A stretch of 39,845 bases of DNA from Oscillatoria sp. (GTDB lineage Bacteria > Cyanobacteriota > Cyanobacteriia > Cyanobacteriales > Laspinemataceae): contig JAABSJ010000028.1 of assembly GCA_011390515.1 (NCBI GenBank), positions 1 through 39,845 of the forward strand. The letters are read 5' to 3'. Numbering within the stretch: the stretch's first letter is position 1; the number at the start of each line of letters is the position of its first letter. Positions 1 to 6,186 of the stretch are shown here, in pieces. The notes under the pieces were generated by a model, which was not told the DNA's origin, did not search any database, and worked only from the letters and a program-made list of their open reading frames with translations. The position numbers were made by a program, and so were the translations under genes.

Positions 1-299
1 ATGAAGAGAACGACTGAAGTCGTTACTACGAACATGAAGAGAACGACTGAAGTCGTTACTACGAACATGAAGAGAACGACTGAAGTCGTTACTACGAACA
101 TGAAGAGAACGACTGAAGTCGTTACTACGAACATGAAGAGAACGACTGAAGTCGTTACTACGAACATGAAGAGAACGACTGAAGTCGTTACTACGAACAT
201 GAAGAGAACGACTGAAGTCGTTACTACGAACATGAAGAGAACGACTGAAGTCGTTACTACGAACAAAAGAAGAGAACGACTGAAGTCGTTACTACGAAC
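1..299 (-). repeat. Tandem hairpin-repeat array, nine copies
   Basis: Eight identical 33-bp units run from the first base to 264, followed by a ninth, slightly diverged copy at 275-299. Each unit carries an inverted repeat (AACGAC, loop TGAA, GTCGTT). Read on the minus strand the unit is GTTCGTAGT followed by a hairpin and a TTCTCTTC tail, so the array lies directly 3' of the minus-strand SLH gene. The unit length is a multiple of three, which leaves an open frame coding for repeated MKRTTEVVTTN; I regard that as accidental. The array may continue past the window edge. Perfect identity of the eight copies points to recent expansion. Confidence 0.95.
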
Positions 300-310
300 T
301 TGGGGAATGA

Positions 311-946
311 TTAGTTCGGGATGTCGGGGATAGTGCCGGGATTGTTTTGTTTTGCTAAATATTGACTTAAGGCATAAGCCATATCTGCACGAGTCATCGG
401 TTGTAAGGGATTGAGAGCGTTATTGTTGCCAATATTCACTAACTCCTCAAAGATAGCAGTGGCTAGGGCTTGTTTGGCCCAATCTGGGGTTTGATAGCCA
501 TCTCGATAGGAGGTTAAAATCCGATTAACATCAGCATCATTAATCATTAAAACCCCAAAAGCCTGGGCAAAAATTGCAAATCCTTCGGCGCGAGTTACGG
601 GTTGATTGGGATGGAATCTGCCGGTTAAATCGCCTTTCATAATTCCAGTTTCCATGGCGATTTCAATGTCTTTATAGGCCCAATGGGAGGGCGAAACATC
701 GGGAATGGGTTGATTTTGATTGGTGACTGTATTACGTTGGTCCAATTGAAAGGTTTTGACGAGAATCGAGGCGAGTTCGGCGCGAACAACTCCGCGTTCG
801 GGATGAAATTGTCCGTCAGGATATTGAGTCATTAACCCGGATTCAAGAACCTCTTGAATAGGATTAATCGGTTGTTGTGCTTGGACGGGGATCATCATGC
901 TTTGCAGCAGTAAGGTGACGGAAATGAGGGTTAAAATTTTCTTCAT
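311..946 (-). CDS. SLH-domain secreted/envelope protein
   Basis: The 211-residue product starts with a clear signal peptide (basic MKK, hydrophobic core, VQAQQ cleavage region near residue 24). The rest is three S-layer-homology (SLH) units at about residues 28-70, 80-130 and 140-198. They show the usual pattern of an aromatic/glycine turn (YPDGQFHPER, GRFHPNQPVTRAE, ALNPLQPMTRAD) followed by a hydrophobic helix. SLH triplets bind cell-wall polymers; in cyanobacteria they also occur in outer-membrane porins, but no beta-barrel region follows here, so this is a free SLH protein. No Shine-Dalgarno sequence is visible before the ATG. The hairpin array at 1-299 begins 11 bp after its stop codon. 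Family assignment is strong; the physiological role is unknown. Confidence 0.9.
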   Translation of the reverse strand: MKKILTLISVTLLLQSMMIPVQAQQPINPIQEVLESGLMTQYPDGQFHPERGVVRAELASILVKTFQLDQRNTVTNQNQPIPDVSPSHWAYKDIEIAMETGIMKGDLTGRFHPNQPVTRAEGFAIFAQAFGVLMINDADVNRILTSYRDGYQTPDWAKQALATAIFEELVNIGNNNALNPLQPMTRADMAYALSQYLAKQNNPGTIPDIPN

Positions 947-1256
947 AGATGGAGGATAGTTTTCTGAAAACGGTTAGGGTTAAGCGCGTTTTGTGTGAGG
1001 GTTCAGGACTCCAAGTGTTATTGAGTCTGGCGTGGGTGGTCCCGATCGCTCGATGTTAGGTCCCTCACCTCCCTAAACAGCGCTATGGAATAGAACTACA
1101 ACCGGGACTTGACCCGATAAGGATTTTCTGGTATGATTCGGCTGCTCCAGTGACGATTTCTATTATCCGATCGCCCGGGGCGCAAGGCAAGAGAGTCGGA
1201 GGTCTATTCGAGGGTGGGGGCTGGGGCCTCCCTGAAAAAATTTTTTGGGGTTGAGC

Positions 1257-1285
1257 TTGAACTCTTTTGAAAGATAGGATACAAT
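1257..1285 (+). promoter_or_regulatory. Possible sigma-70-type promoter
   Basis: TTGAAC (1257-1262) and TACAAT (1280-1285) are separated by 17 bp, matching four and five of six consensus bases. It would start transcription near 1292 toward the 60-residue gene, giving a long leader of about 260 nt that includes the TCCGTAA repeats. Supported only by sequence match. Confidence 0.3.
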
Positions 1286-1431
1286 TTAATAGAGCCATGA
1301 TGCCTAATCCTCCATCACTCCAATCCAAAGGATTCCAAGCACAGTCTCTAGCCTAAAATCAGACCAAGCCTGAGATTACAATTAGGGCGACAGTCTCTAA
1401 GGAAACGTACCGGCACCAACCCGGCTCAATC

Positions 1432-1473
1432 TCCGTAATTTCACGTACAGAGAAAGTTCCGTAATTTTACGGA
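1432..1473. promoter_or_regulatory. TCCGTAA inverted repeats, possible operator or leader hairpin
   Basis: A perfect palindrome TCCGTAATTTTACGGA occupies 1458-1473, and a further TCCGTAA lies at 1432-1438, 26 bp upstream of the palindrome. The group is 80-120 bp before the start of the 60-residue gene. Spaced copies of one half-site suggest a protein-binding site, but a leader hairpin is equally possible. Confidence 0.35.
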
Positions 1474-1552
1474 GTTAGATCGAGCGATTCCACCGATGAT
1501 TTTTCCAAAGATGAGCGACAGAATAGTAAGCATAGAGTTCAGGTAAAAGATT

Positions 1553-1735
1553 ATGCAAGTTACAGCAACGGTTCGCGATATGTTCATCAATGCTTCTCTC
1601 TCTCAGCAAATTAGTTTCCACGACTGGGTACTCTTAAATGCATTACCCGAGTCCAACCTCTCTCAAGAAGAGAGACGGATGATCAAACGCTTACTGCACA
1701 GCGTGAGACGAGGTTGGTTTAGGGTGTTAAGTTAA
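1553..1735 (+). CDS. Small cyanobacterial protein of unknown function (60 aa)
   Basis: A 60-residue protein, basic at the C-terminus (RRMIKRLLHSVRRGWFRVLS) and probably all helical, with no signal peptide or membrane segment. ATG is preceded by AGG at 9 bp, and an intrinsic terminator follows 30 bp after the stop, so it looks like a complete single-gene transcription unit. The Q-I-S-F-H-D-W...LPESNLSQEE pattern resembles short conserved cyanobacterial proteins of unknown function, but I cannot name the family. Two helices joined by an acidic turn and a basic tail would fit nucleic-acid or membrane-surface binding; that is speculation. Confidence 0.7.
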   Translation: MQVTATVRDMFINASLSQQISFHDWVLLNALPESNLSQEERRMIKRLLHSVRRGWFRVLS

Positions 1736-1765
1736 AACAAGACCTGAGATCAATTTTATTTCTCA

Positions 1766-1793
1766 AGTCCGGTTTCTGTGAAACCGGCTTTTT
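1766..1793 (+). terminator. Intrinsic terminator after the 60-aa gene
   Basis: A stem CCGGTTTC / GAAACCGG with a TGT loop (1769-1787) is followed by CTTTTTG. It matches a rho-independent terminator and separates the small gene from the convergent cobA-hemD gene. The stem sequence resembles the GAAACCGGGTTTC palindromes at 4797-4953. Confidence 0.8.
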
Positions 1794-1818
1794 GTGTAGA
1801 GAGGGTCAATAAATCCCC

Positions 1819-3426
1819 TCACCCGTTCGTAGACAGTAAGGCTTCTAGCAAGCCGTCGAGAGTATATTCATCAGCTTCCACATCAACTCTTCCGAGTAAT
1901 TCATAACAGGTTTTTGACGTTTGCGGACCAATTGAAGCAATTCGCACGTTGTTTAATAAGCTTTGCCAAGGTTGATCGCCACTCTGGGACTTGCCATCAA
2001 GTAACTGGCAAAAGTTTCGCACGGTTTTGGAACTGGCAAAGGTGACGATATCAATGCGTTGTTGCAGTGCTTTCCATGCTTCCGGCGCGATCGCATCGGG
2101 ACAACCGGACTCATAAGCAGCAACTTCTTCCACAATCGCACCTTGTGCGGTAAATTCCGCCACCAAAACCTCTCGTCCCCCAGTTTCCACCCGAGGAAAC
2201 AATATTTTTTGTCCCGATACATCTTCGGGAAATTGTTCCACCAGGGAATCCGCCACAAAATCTGGGGGAATATAATCTGCTGTCAAACTCCGCTGTTGTA
2301 AGGTGGCAGCAGTTTTTTTGCCAACCACTGCAATTTTAACTCCCGCCAGGATGCGGGTATCTTTTCCCTTGGCAAGGAGGCGATCGCAGAAGTAATCCAC
2401 GGCATTGGCAGAGGTGAGAATTAACCAGTCAAACTCTGAAATTCGGGCGATCGCATCATCCAGAGACTCCCAACTAGAAGGAGGACGAATTTCCAACGCT
2501 GGCATTTCAATCACCTTGGCACCCGCATCGGTGAGCATTTCGGTAAAGGTACTCGATTGTCCTGCCGATCGCGTGACGAGAACGGTTTTTCCCGTTAAAC
2601 CCGAGGCAGAATTAAAGGAAGAATTTACAGCGTGAGAGGAATAGTTAGACATGGAAACAGAGTCAGCAGAATCAGGAGAAAGTGGACGACGAGAGGGGGA
2701 GTCGGGAAGCAGATAGTCGCGTAATTTGACCACTTCGCCAATCACCATCACCGCAGGGGAGAGAGATTCCCCTCGGGTGCGATCGCGGATATCGGCAAAG
2801 GTCCCTGTCCAAACCACCTGGCGAGGGGTGCCACAAGCGCGAATAATCGCGATGGGAGTTTGCGCAGATTTGCCATGTTGCAGCAACTGCCGGAGGATTT
2901 CATCCAGTTGCCTTGTCCCCATTAAAATCACCAGGGTGGGGGTTTGCGCCAGGGTTTCCCAGTCGAGGCGATCGCAATCATGTCCCGTCACCACCGTAAA
3001 CGAGTGACTCATCACCGGATCCGTCAGGGGAATTCCCGCCAGTAACGGTCCCGCTAACGCCGAAGAAATGCCGGGGATGACTTCATAAGCACATCTTGCC
3101 GCCTTCAACGCCTGGATTTCCTCCGTACAGCGTCCGAAAATAAAAGGGTCTCCACTTTTCAGGCGAACCACCCGCTTGCCTTGCTGACATTGCGCCACCA
3201 GGAGGCGATCGATATCCCCCTGTTGCCAACTCGGTTCTCCACCGCGTTTGCCGACATGGATCCGCTGACAACCCGCAGGTGCCAATTGCAACAAAGACTC
3301 ATCAATCAGGGCATCATACACGATCGCCTCCGCTTCTGCCAACAATTGCCGTGATCGCATCGTTAAATAGGCAGCATCCCCAGGACCTGCACCCACCAAA
3401 TAGACAATTCCCCCTGTTTCAGTCAC
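1819..3426 (-). CDS. cobA: Uroporphyrinogen-III C-methyltransferase / uroporphyrinogen-III synthase fusion
   Basis: This 535-residue protein joins two tetrapyrrole enzymes. Residues 1-240 are SUMT, which uses SAM to methylate uroporphyrinogen III at C2 and C7 on the way to siroheme and cobalamin: VGAGPGD near the N-terminus, RLKSGDPFIFGR, PGISSA and LMGTRQLD. Residues 280-535 are the HemD-type synthase that closes hydroxymethylbilane to uroporphyrinogen III (VLVTRSAGQ, LTSANAV, VGKKTAATL, FASSKTV). A serine/proline-rich linker joins them. GRCTEE replaces the common GRGGEE and GIPLTDP the common GIPLTHR; I believe this is a cyanobacterial variant. Translation starts at GTG with AAGGGA about 10 bp upstream; the next Met lies inside the SAM domain. 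The fusion channels product to substrate at the branch between haem/chlorophyll and sirohaem/B12. Confidence 0.93.
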   Translation of the reverse strand: MTETGGIVYLVGAGPGDAAYLTMRSRQLLAEAEAIVYDALIDESLLQLAPAGCQRIHVGKRGGEPSWQQGDIDRLLVAQCQQGKRVVRLKSGDPFIFGRCTEEIQALKAARCAYEVIPGISSALAGPLLAGIPLTDPVMSHSFTVVTGHDCDRLDWETLAQTPTLVILMGTRQLDEILRQLLQHGKSAQTPIAIIRACGTPRQVVWTGTFADIRDRTRGESLSPAVMVIGEVVKLRDYLLPDSPSRRPLSPDSADSVSMSNYSSHAVNSSFNSASGLTGKTVLVTRSAGQSSTFTEMLTDAGAKVIEMPALEIRPPSSWESLDDAIARISEFDWLILTSANAVDYFCDRLLAKGKDTRILAGVKIAVVGKKTAATLQQRSLTADYIPPDFVADSLVEQFPEDVSGQKILFPRVETGGREVLVAEFTAQGAIVEEVAAYESGCPDAIAPEAWKALQQRIDIVTFASSKTVRNFCQLLDGKSQSGDQPWQSLLNNVRIASIGPQTSKTCYELLGRVDVEADEYTLDGLLEALLSTNG

Positions 3427-3560
3427 AATTGCTTGTCCCTTTTGACATCCTCAGACGGTATCTTACCTTGATTTCGGTGGCACTGTTGCCTTTTGTGGCA
3501 ATTCTTCCTTTAACCCGGACTAAACTCCAACTCATATACGATAGAACATACGCCTTACCT

Positions 3561-3600
3561 CTAAATGTAGAGGCGATTCCCGAATCGCCTCTACATTTAG
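3561..3600. repeat. Perfect 40-bp palindrome of the GGCGATTC...GAATCGCC family
   Basis: Two 19-bp arms (3561-3579 and 3582-3600) are perfectly complementary around a CC centre, extending the core GTAGAGGCGATTC. The same core recurs in the tandem repeat at 39607-39845. It lies in the divergent spacer between cobA-hemD and the glycosyltransferase. It is a dispersed palindromic repeat, not a terminator: it follows no gene end and has no T-run. Confidence 0.9.
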
Positions 3601-3634
3601 GGTGAGTTTTCAAAATATGGGTAAGTCCTGTAGT

Positions 3635-3664
3635 ATTTTCGATCAGGAATGTTTCATCGAAAAT
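3635..3664 (+). promoter_or_regulatory. Leader hairpin just before the glycosyltransferase start
   Basis: ATTTTCGAT (3635-3643) and ATCGAAAAT (3656-3664) form a 9-bp stem with a 12-base loop that holds AGGA and an ATG (3649). In RNA this would hide the upstream ATG and leave the downstream ATG at 3676 accessible, which supports the shorter start. Confidence 0.4.
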
Positions 3665-3675
3665 TACCTGAACCC

Positions 3676-4491
3676 ATGTCAACCCAGCAGCAAACTATCT
3701 CCCTCCTTTGTCCCACAAGAGGCCGTCCGGAACAGGCATTACGACTAGCTTTGAGCGTATTAAACACAGCATCTCAACCCCAGCGAGTCGAACTGCTGTT
3801 TTATGTGGATGATGACGACAGCAAACAATCGGAGTATTTGGAACAGTTTAAAACCCATAAACCGGAATTGGACCGCTTTCGCCGCTGTGGGTTTTTATTA
3901 GGAGAGGCGATCGGGATTTCCAAAGCATGGAACGAACTCGCCAGTCGCTGCCAAGGTAACCTCCTAATTATGGCAGCCGATGACCAAACCTACAACGACT
4001 TCGGATGGGACGATCGCCTCGACATCGAAACCCAGAAATATCCCGATGAAATCTTTTGTATGTGGTTCAACGAAGGACATTGGCAAGAAAAACTCTGTAC
4101 CTTCCCCATCGTCTCCCGCAAATGGTGTCAAACCTTGGGCTATTTTACCACGGGATTATTTGAATGCCTTTATGATGATATGTGGATTTGGGAAATTGCC
4201 AAACGAGTCGGCAGATTGCATTATATTCCGGATATCCTCACCGAACATTTACACTGGGGATATGGTAAAGCAGAAATCGATGAAACCTATCAACATAAAC
4301 AAGTCGATGCTGACAAGAACTTAAAACCGGCAGTCTATCGAGACATGGACTTATATTGTAGAACCGTTCCCTACCGAGAAACCGATGCCAGACGCATTGC
4401 TGCCGTCATGCAAGGAAAAGTTTTCCTCTATCCCGTACAGTTAATGGTCCCCGGAAAATCCACCATCTTCGATCGCCGAGACAAAGATTAA
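3676..4491 (+). CDS. GT-A-like glycosyltransferase
   Basis: A 271-residue protein beginning with a nucleotide-sugar-binding Rossmann strand (ISLLCPTRGRP), then a DxD-like cluster (FYVDDDDSK, about residue 40) and an acceptor/metal segment (LIMAADDQTYN, about residue 97). This is the order seen in small GT-A glycosyltransferases. The C-terminal half (WGYGKAEIDETYQHK) resembles bacterial proteins of this type that act on surface glycans, but the sugar and acceptor cannot be read from sequence. I chose ATG 3676 over ATG 3649 because the fold starts immediately after it and the upstream ATG sits in a hairpin loop with AGGA touching it. An array of hairpin repeats begins 10 bp after the stop. It faces the FkbM methyltransferase gene. 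Confidence 0.75.
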   Translation: MSTQQQTISLLCPTRGRPEQALRLALSVLNTASQPQRVELLFYVDDDDSKQSEYLEQFKTHKPELDRFRRCGFLLGEAIGISKAWNELASRCQGNLLIMAADDQTYNDFGWDDRLDIETQKYPDEIFCMWFNEGHWQEKLCTFPIVSRKWCQTLGYFTTGLFECLYDDMWIWEIAKRVGRLHYIPDILTEHLHWGYGKAEIDETYQHKQVDADKNLKPAVYRDMDLYCRTVPYRETDARRIAAVMQGKVFLYPVQLMVPGKSTIFDRRDKD

Positions 4492-4500
4492 TCTTCCCCA

Positions 4501-4792
4501 GTTCGTAGTAACGCCTTCAGGCGTTCTCTTCTCTTATGTTCGTAGTAACGACTTCAGTCGTTCTCTTTCTTAGTTCGTAGTAACGACTTCAGTCGTTCTC
4601 TTATCTTATGTTCGTAGTAACGACTTCAGTCGTTCTCTTTCTTAGTTCGTAGTAACGCCTTCAGGCGTTCTCTTATCTTATGTTCGTAGTAACGACTTCA
4701 GTCGTTCTCTTCGTTTGTTCGTAGTAACGACTTCAGTCGTTCTCTTTCTTAGTTCGTAGTAACGACTTCAGTCGTTCTCTTTCTTAGTTCAA
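4501..4792 (+). repeat. Hairpin-repeat array, eight plus-sense copies
   Basis: Units begin at 4501, 4538, 4573, 4610, 4645, 4682, 4717 and 4752, with spacing alternating 37 and 35 bp at the start. Each has GTTCGTAGT, then a 6-bp stem with a TTCA loop, then TTCTCTT or a similar pyrimidine tail. Copies at 4501 and 4645 have the stem pair changed from A-T to C-G on both sides (AACGCC/GGCGTT). Because these are every fourth unit, the array seems to be a duplicated four-unit block of about 144 bp. It follows the plus-strand glycosyltransferase in sense orientation. Confidence 0.95.
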
Positions 4793-4796
4793 GGAA

Positions 4797-4953
4797 CCAG
4801 AAACCGGGTTTCTGCGATAACTGTTGCTTTATTGCCTAAATTTATGAAAGAAACCCGGTTTCTCACCCCCTACAAAGGACCAGAAACCGGGTTTCTGCGA
4901 CAACTGTTGCTTTATTGCCTAAATTTATGAAAGAAACCCGGTTTCTCACCCCC
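4797..4953. repeat. Two direct copies of a 74-bp element bounded by GAAACCSGGTTTC palindromes
   Basis: Copies occupy 4797-4870 and 4880-4953 and differ at one base. Each starts with AGAAACCGGGTTTCT and ends with AGAAACCCGGTTTCT; these 15-mers are inverted copies of each other and each is nearly self-palindromic. The middle of about 40 bp is A/T-rich and identical. The structure is like a very small terminal-inverted-repeat element without coding capacity. It sits between the plus-sense and minus-sense hairpin arrays. Confidence 0.9.
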
Positions 4954-4956
4954 GAT

Positions 4957-5196
4957 AACGACTGAAGTCGTTACTACAAACGGGGAAAAATAACGACTGA
5001 AATCGTTACAACGAACTAAGAAAGAGAACGACTGAAGTCGTTACTACAAACGGGAAAAGATAACGCCTGAAGGCGTTACTACGAACTTGGATAAGATAAC
5101 GCCTGCAAGGCGTTACTACGAACTTGGATAAGATAACGACAGCAAGTCGTTACTACGAACTTGGATAAGATAACGACAGCAAGTCGTTACTACGAA
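4957..5196 (-). repeat. Hairpin-repeat array, seven minus-sense copies
   Basis: Copies start at 4957, 4992, 5027, 5062, 5098, 5135 and 5172, all in the opposite orientation to the array at 4501-4792, and so in sense with the minus-strand FkbM gene whose 3' end lies at 5211. Stems vary in a compensated way: AACGAC/GTCGTT or AACGCC/GGCGTT. Minus-strand loops are TTCA, TTGCA or TTGCT. The copy at 4992 has a changed stem base that still pairs as a U-G wobble on the minus-strand RNA but would be a C-A mismatch on the plus strand. Confidence 0.95.
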
Positions 5197-5210
5197 TAGG
5201 GAAACAGGAT

Positions 5211-6050
5211 TTAAAAATCATCATTTAAGGCGAAAACTAAGTTAAAGACATATTGCGACTTATAATATTGATCCGGGGATAATTTCACCCAGTTTGGGGA
5301 CTCGTTTCGCAATAAATAGGGACTGTATCCTAGGGATGCCATGAACTCTCGTAACTGTTTTTCATCCGTTCCCATTTTATGTAAGGCAAAGCGATTGATT
5401 TCGGCAATAATGTAGGGGACTTGATAGGTAGTTAGGGTTTGTAAGGAACCTTGCAAAACTTGATGTTCCGCCCCTTCTGTGTCAATTTTAATTAGTTTTA
5501 CCCCCGTTAATCCTTTGTCTCGGAGAACTTCATCCAGGGTTGTCATGGGTAGAGTGGAGGTTTGCCGGTGACTGCGGCTGATTTTATTAAATTCATGCAA
5601 TCCCACATCCCATAAGGCGTGTCCCCCATCATTATCGGCATTATAGAAGAATTCTACAGGTTTCGTTTCTGAACCCAAGACTGTAGGAATTACCTCCATT
5701 TGGGGGAACTGATTTAAGGTAATATGGTCTTGAATCCAGTCGATATTAGTTTTATCCGGTTCAATGCTAATTACTCTGCCAGTTTCACCGACTAGAATCG
5801 CGGCGAGAAGGGAGTAATAGCCAATATGTGCGCCAATATCAATAAAGGCATCTCCGGGTTTTAACACCCGTTCTAAAAATTTAGATTCTTCTGGTTCGTA
5901 GAATTTTCCCTGGGAAAAGTAGTTCCACATGATTTTTTGGCTGTATTTGGAAATATCCAAATCTAGGCGCAATTTATGATAGTCATGATTCAGTCGAACT
6001 AACAGATTAAAGGGTTTTCTTTGGGAAGATTCGGGCAGGGTTTGAGTCAT
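5211..6050 (-). CDS. FkbM-family SAM-dependent methyltransferase
   Basis: A 279-residue protein with the FkbM-type Rossmann fold: motif I FIDIGAHIGYYSLLAA (about residues 69-84), the acidic end of strand 2 (VISIEPDK) and the family hallmark LIKIDTEGAEHQVLQG (about residues 187-202). FkbM enzymes O-methylate hydroxyls in polyketides and, in many bacteria, sugars of surface glycans. Here the genes upstream (a TPR/glycosyltransferase giant) and opposite (a glycosyltransferase) favour a glycan substrate; that is inference. Start ATG at 6050; no Shine-Dalgarno sequence is seen. It is separated from the upstream gene by 136 bp containing a repeat, so it may have its own promoter. Confidence 0.9.
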   Translation of the reverse strand: MTQTLPESSQRKPFNLLVRLNHDYHKLRLDLDISKYSQKIMWNYFSQGKFYEPEESKFLERVLKPGDAFIDIGAHIGYYSLLAAILVGETGRVISIEPDKTNIDWIQDHITLNQFPQMEVIPTVLGSETKPVEFFYNADNDGGHALWDVGLHEFNKISRSHRQTSTLPMTTLDEVLRDKGLTGVKLIKIDTEGAEHQVLQGSLQTLTTYQVPYIIAEINRFALHKMGTDEKQLREFMASLGYSPYLLRNESPNWVKLSPDQYYKSQYVFNLVFALNDDF

Positions 6051-6130
6051 GAATTAACAGTTAGCAGCAGGATGGACAACAGGAGGAAATAATACAAAAT
6101 TACCGTATCAAAAGTCGGGTTTTTCTCTTA

Positions 6131-6184
6131 GCCCGCGCAGGCGGGCTTCGTCCGTATAGCCCCACCCTTGAGGGTGCGGGTTTT
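6131..6184. repeat. GC-rich double-hairpin dispersed repeat
   Basis: GCCCGC-GCAG-GCGGGC (6131-6146) is followed by a second hairpin (ACCCT-TG-AGGGT with flanking C/G pairs, 6161-6180) and then TTTTC on the plus strand. The element lies between two minus-strand genes, so the T-run is on the wrong strand for terminating the upstream gene. It resembles a common cyanobacterial intergenic repeat that I recall from related genomes. Confidence 0.7.
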
Positions 6185-6186
6185 CT

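Larger units (their letters stand above)
947..1552. other. 606-bp intergenic region without a credible gene
   Basis: This lies between the divergently transcribed SLH gene and the 60-residue gene. It holds a possible plus-strand promoter (1257-1285), three TCCGTAA-type repeats (1432-1473) and a G-rich segment near 1205-1255. The only open frame of note (minus strand, 1083-1328) has a low-complexity product and no ribosome binding site, so I do not call it. Confidence 0.7.

Noticed and set aside
1-333. Open frame coding for repeated MKRTTEVVTTN
   Set aside because: It is the translation of a non-coding hairpin repeat whose unit happens to be a multiple of three; there is no ribosome binding site and no stop-to-start context, and the same repeat is intergenic elsewhere.
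1083-1328. Minus-strand 81-codon open frame
   Set aside because: Low-complexity proline-rich product, no ribosome binding site, and overlap with a likely promoter on the other strand.
4501-5196. CRISPR-like array
   Set aside because: Intervening sequences are the same or nearly so, units are palindromic in their core and occur in both orientations, and no cas genes are near.
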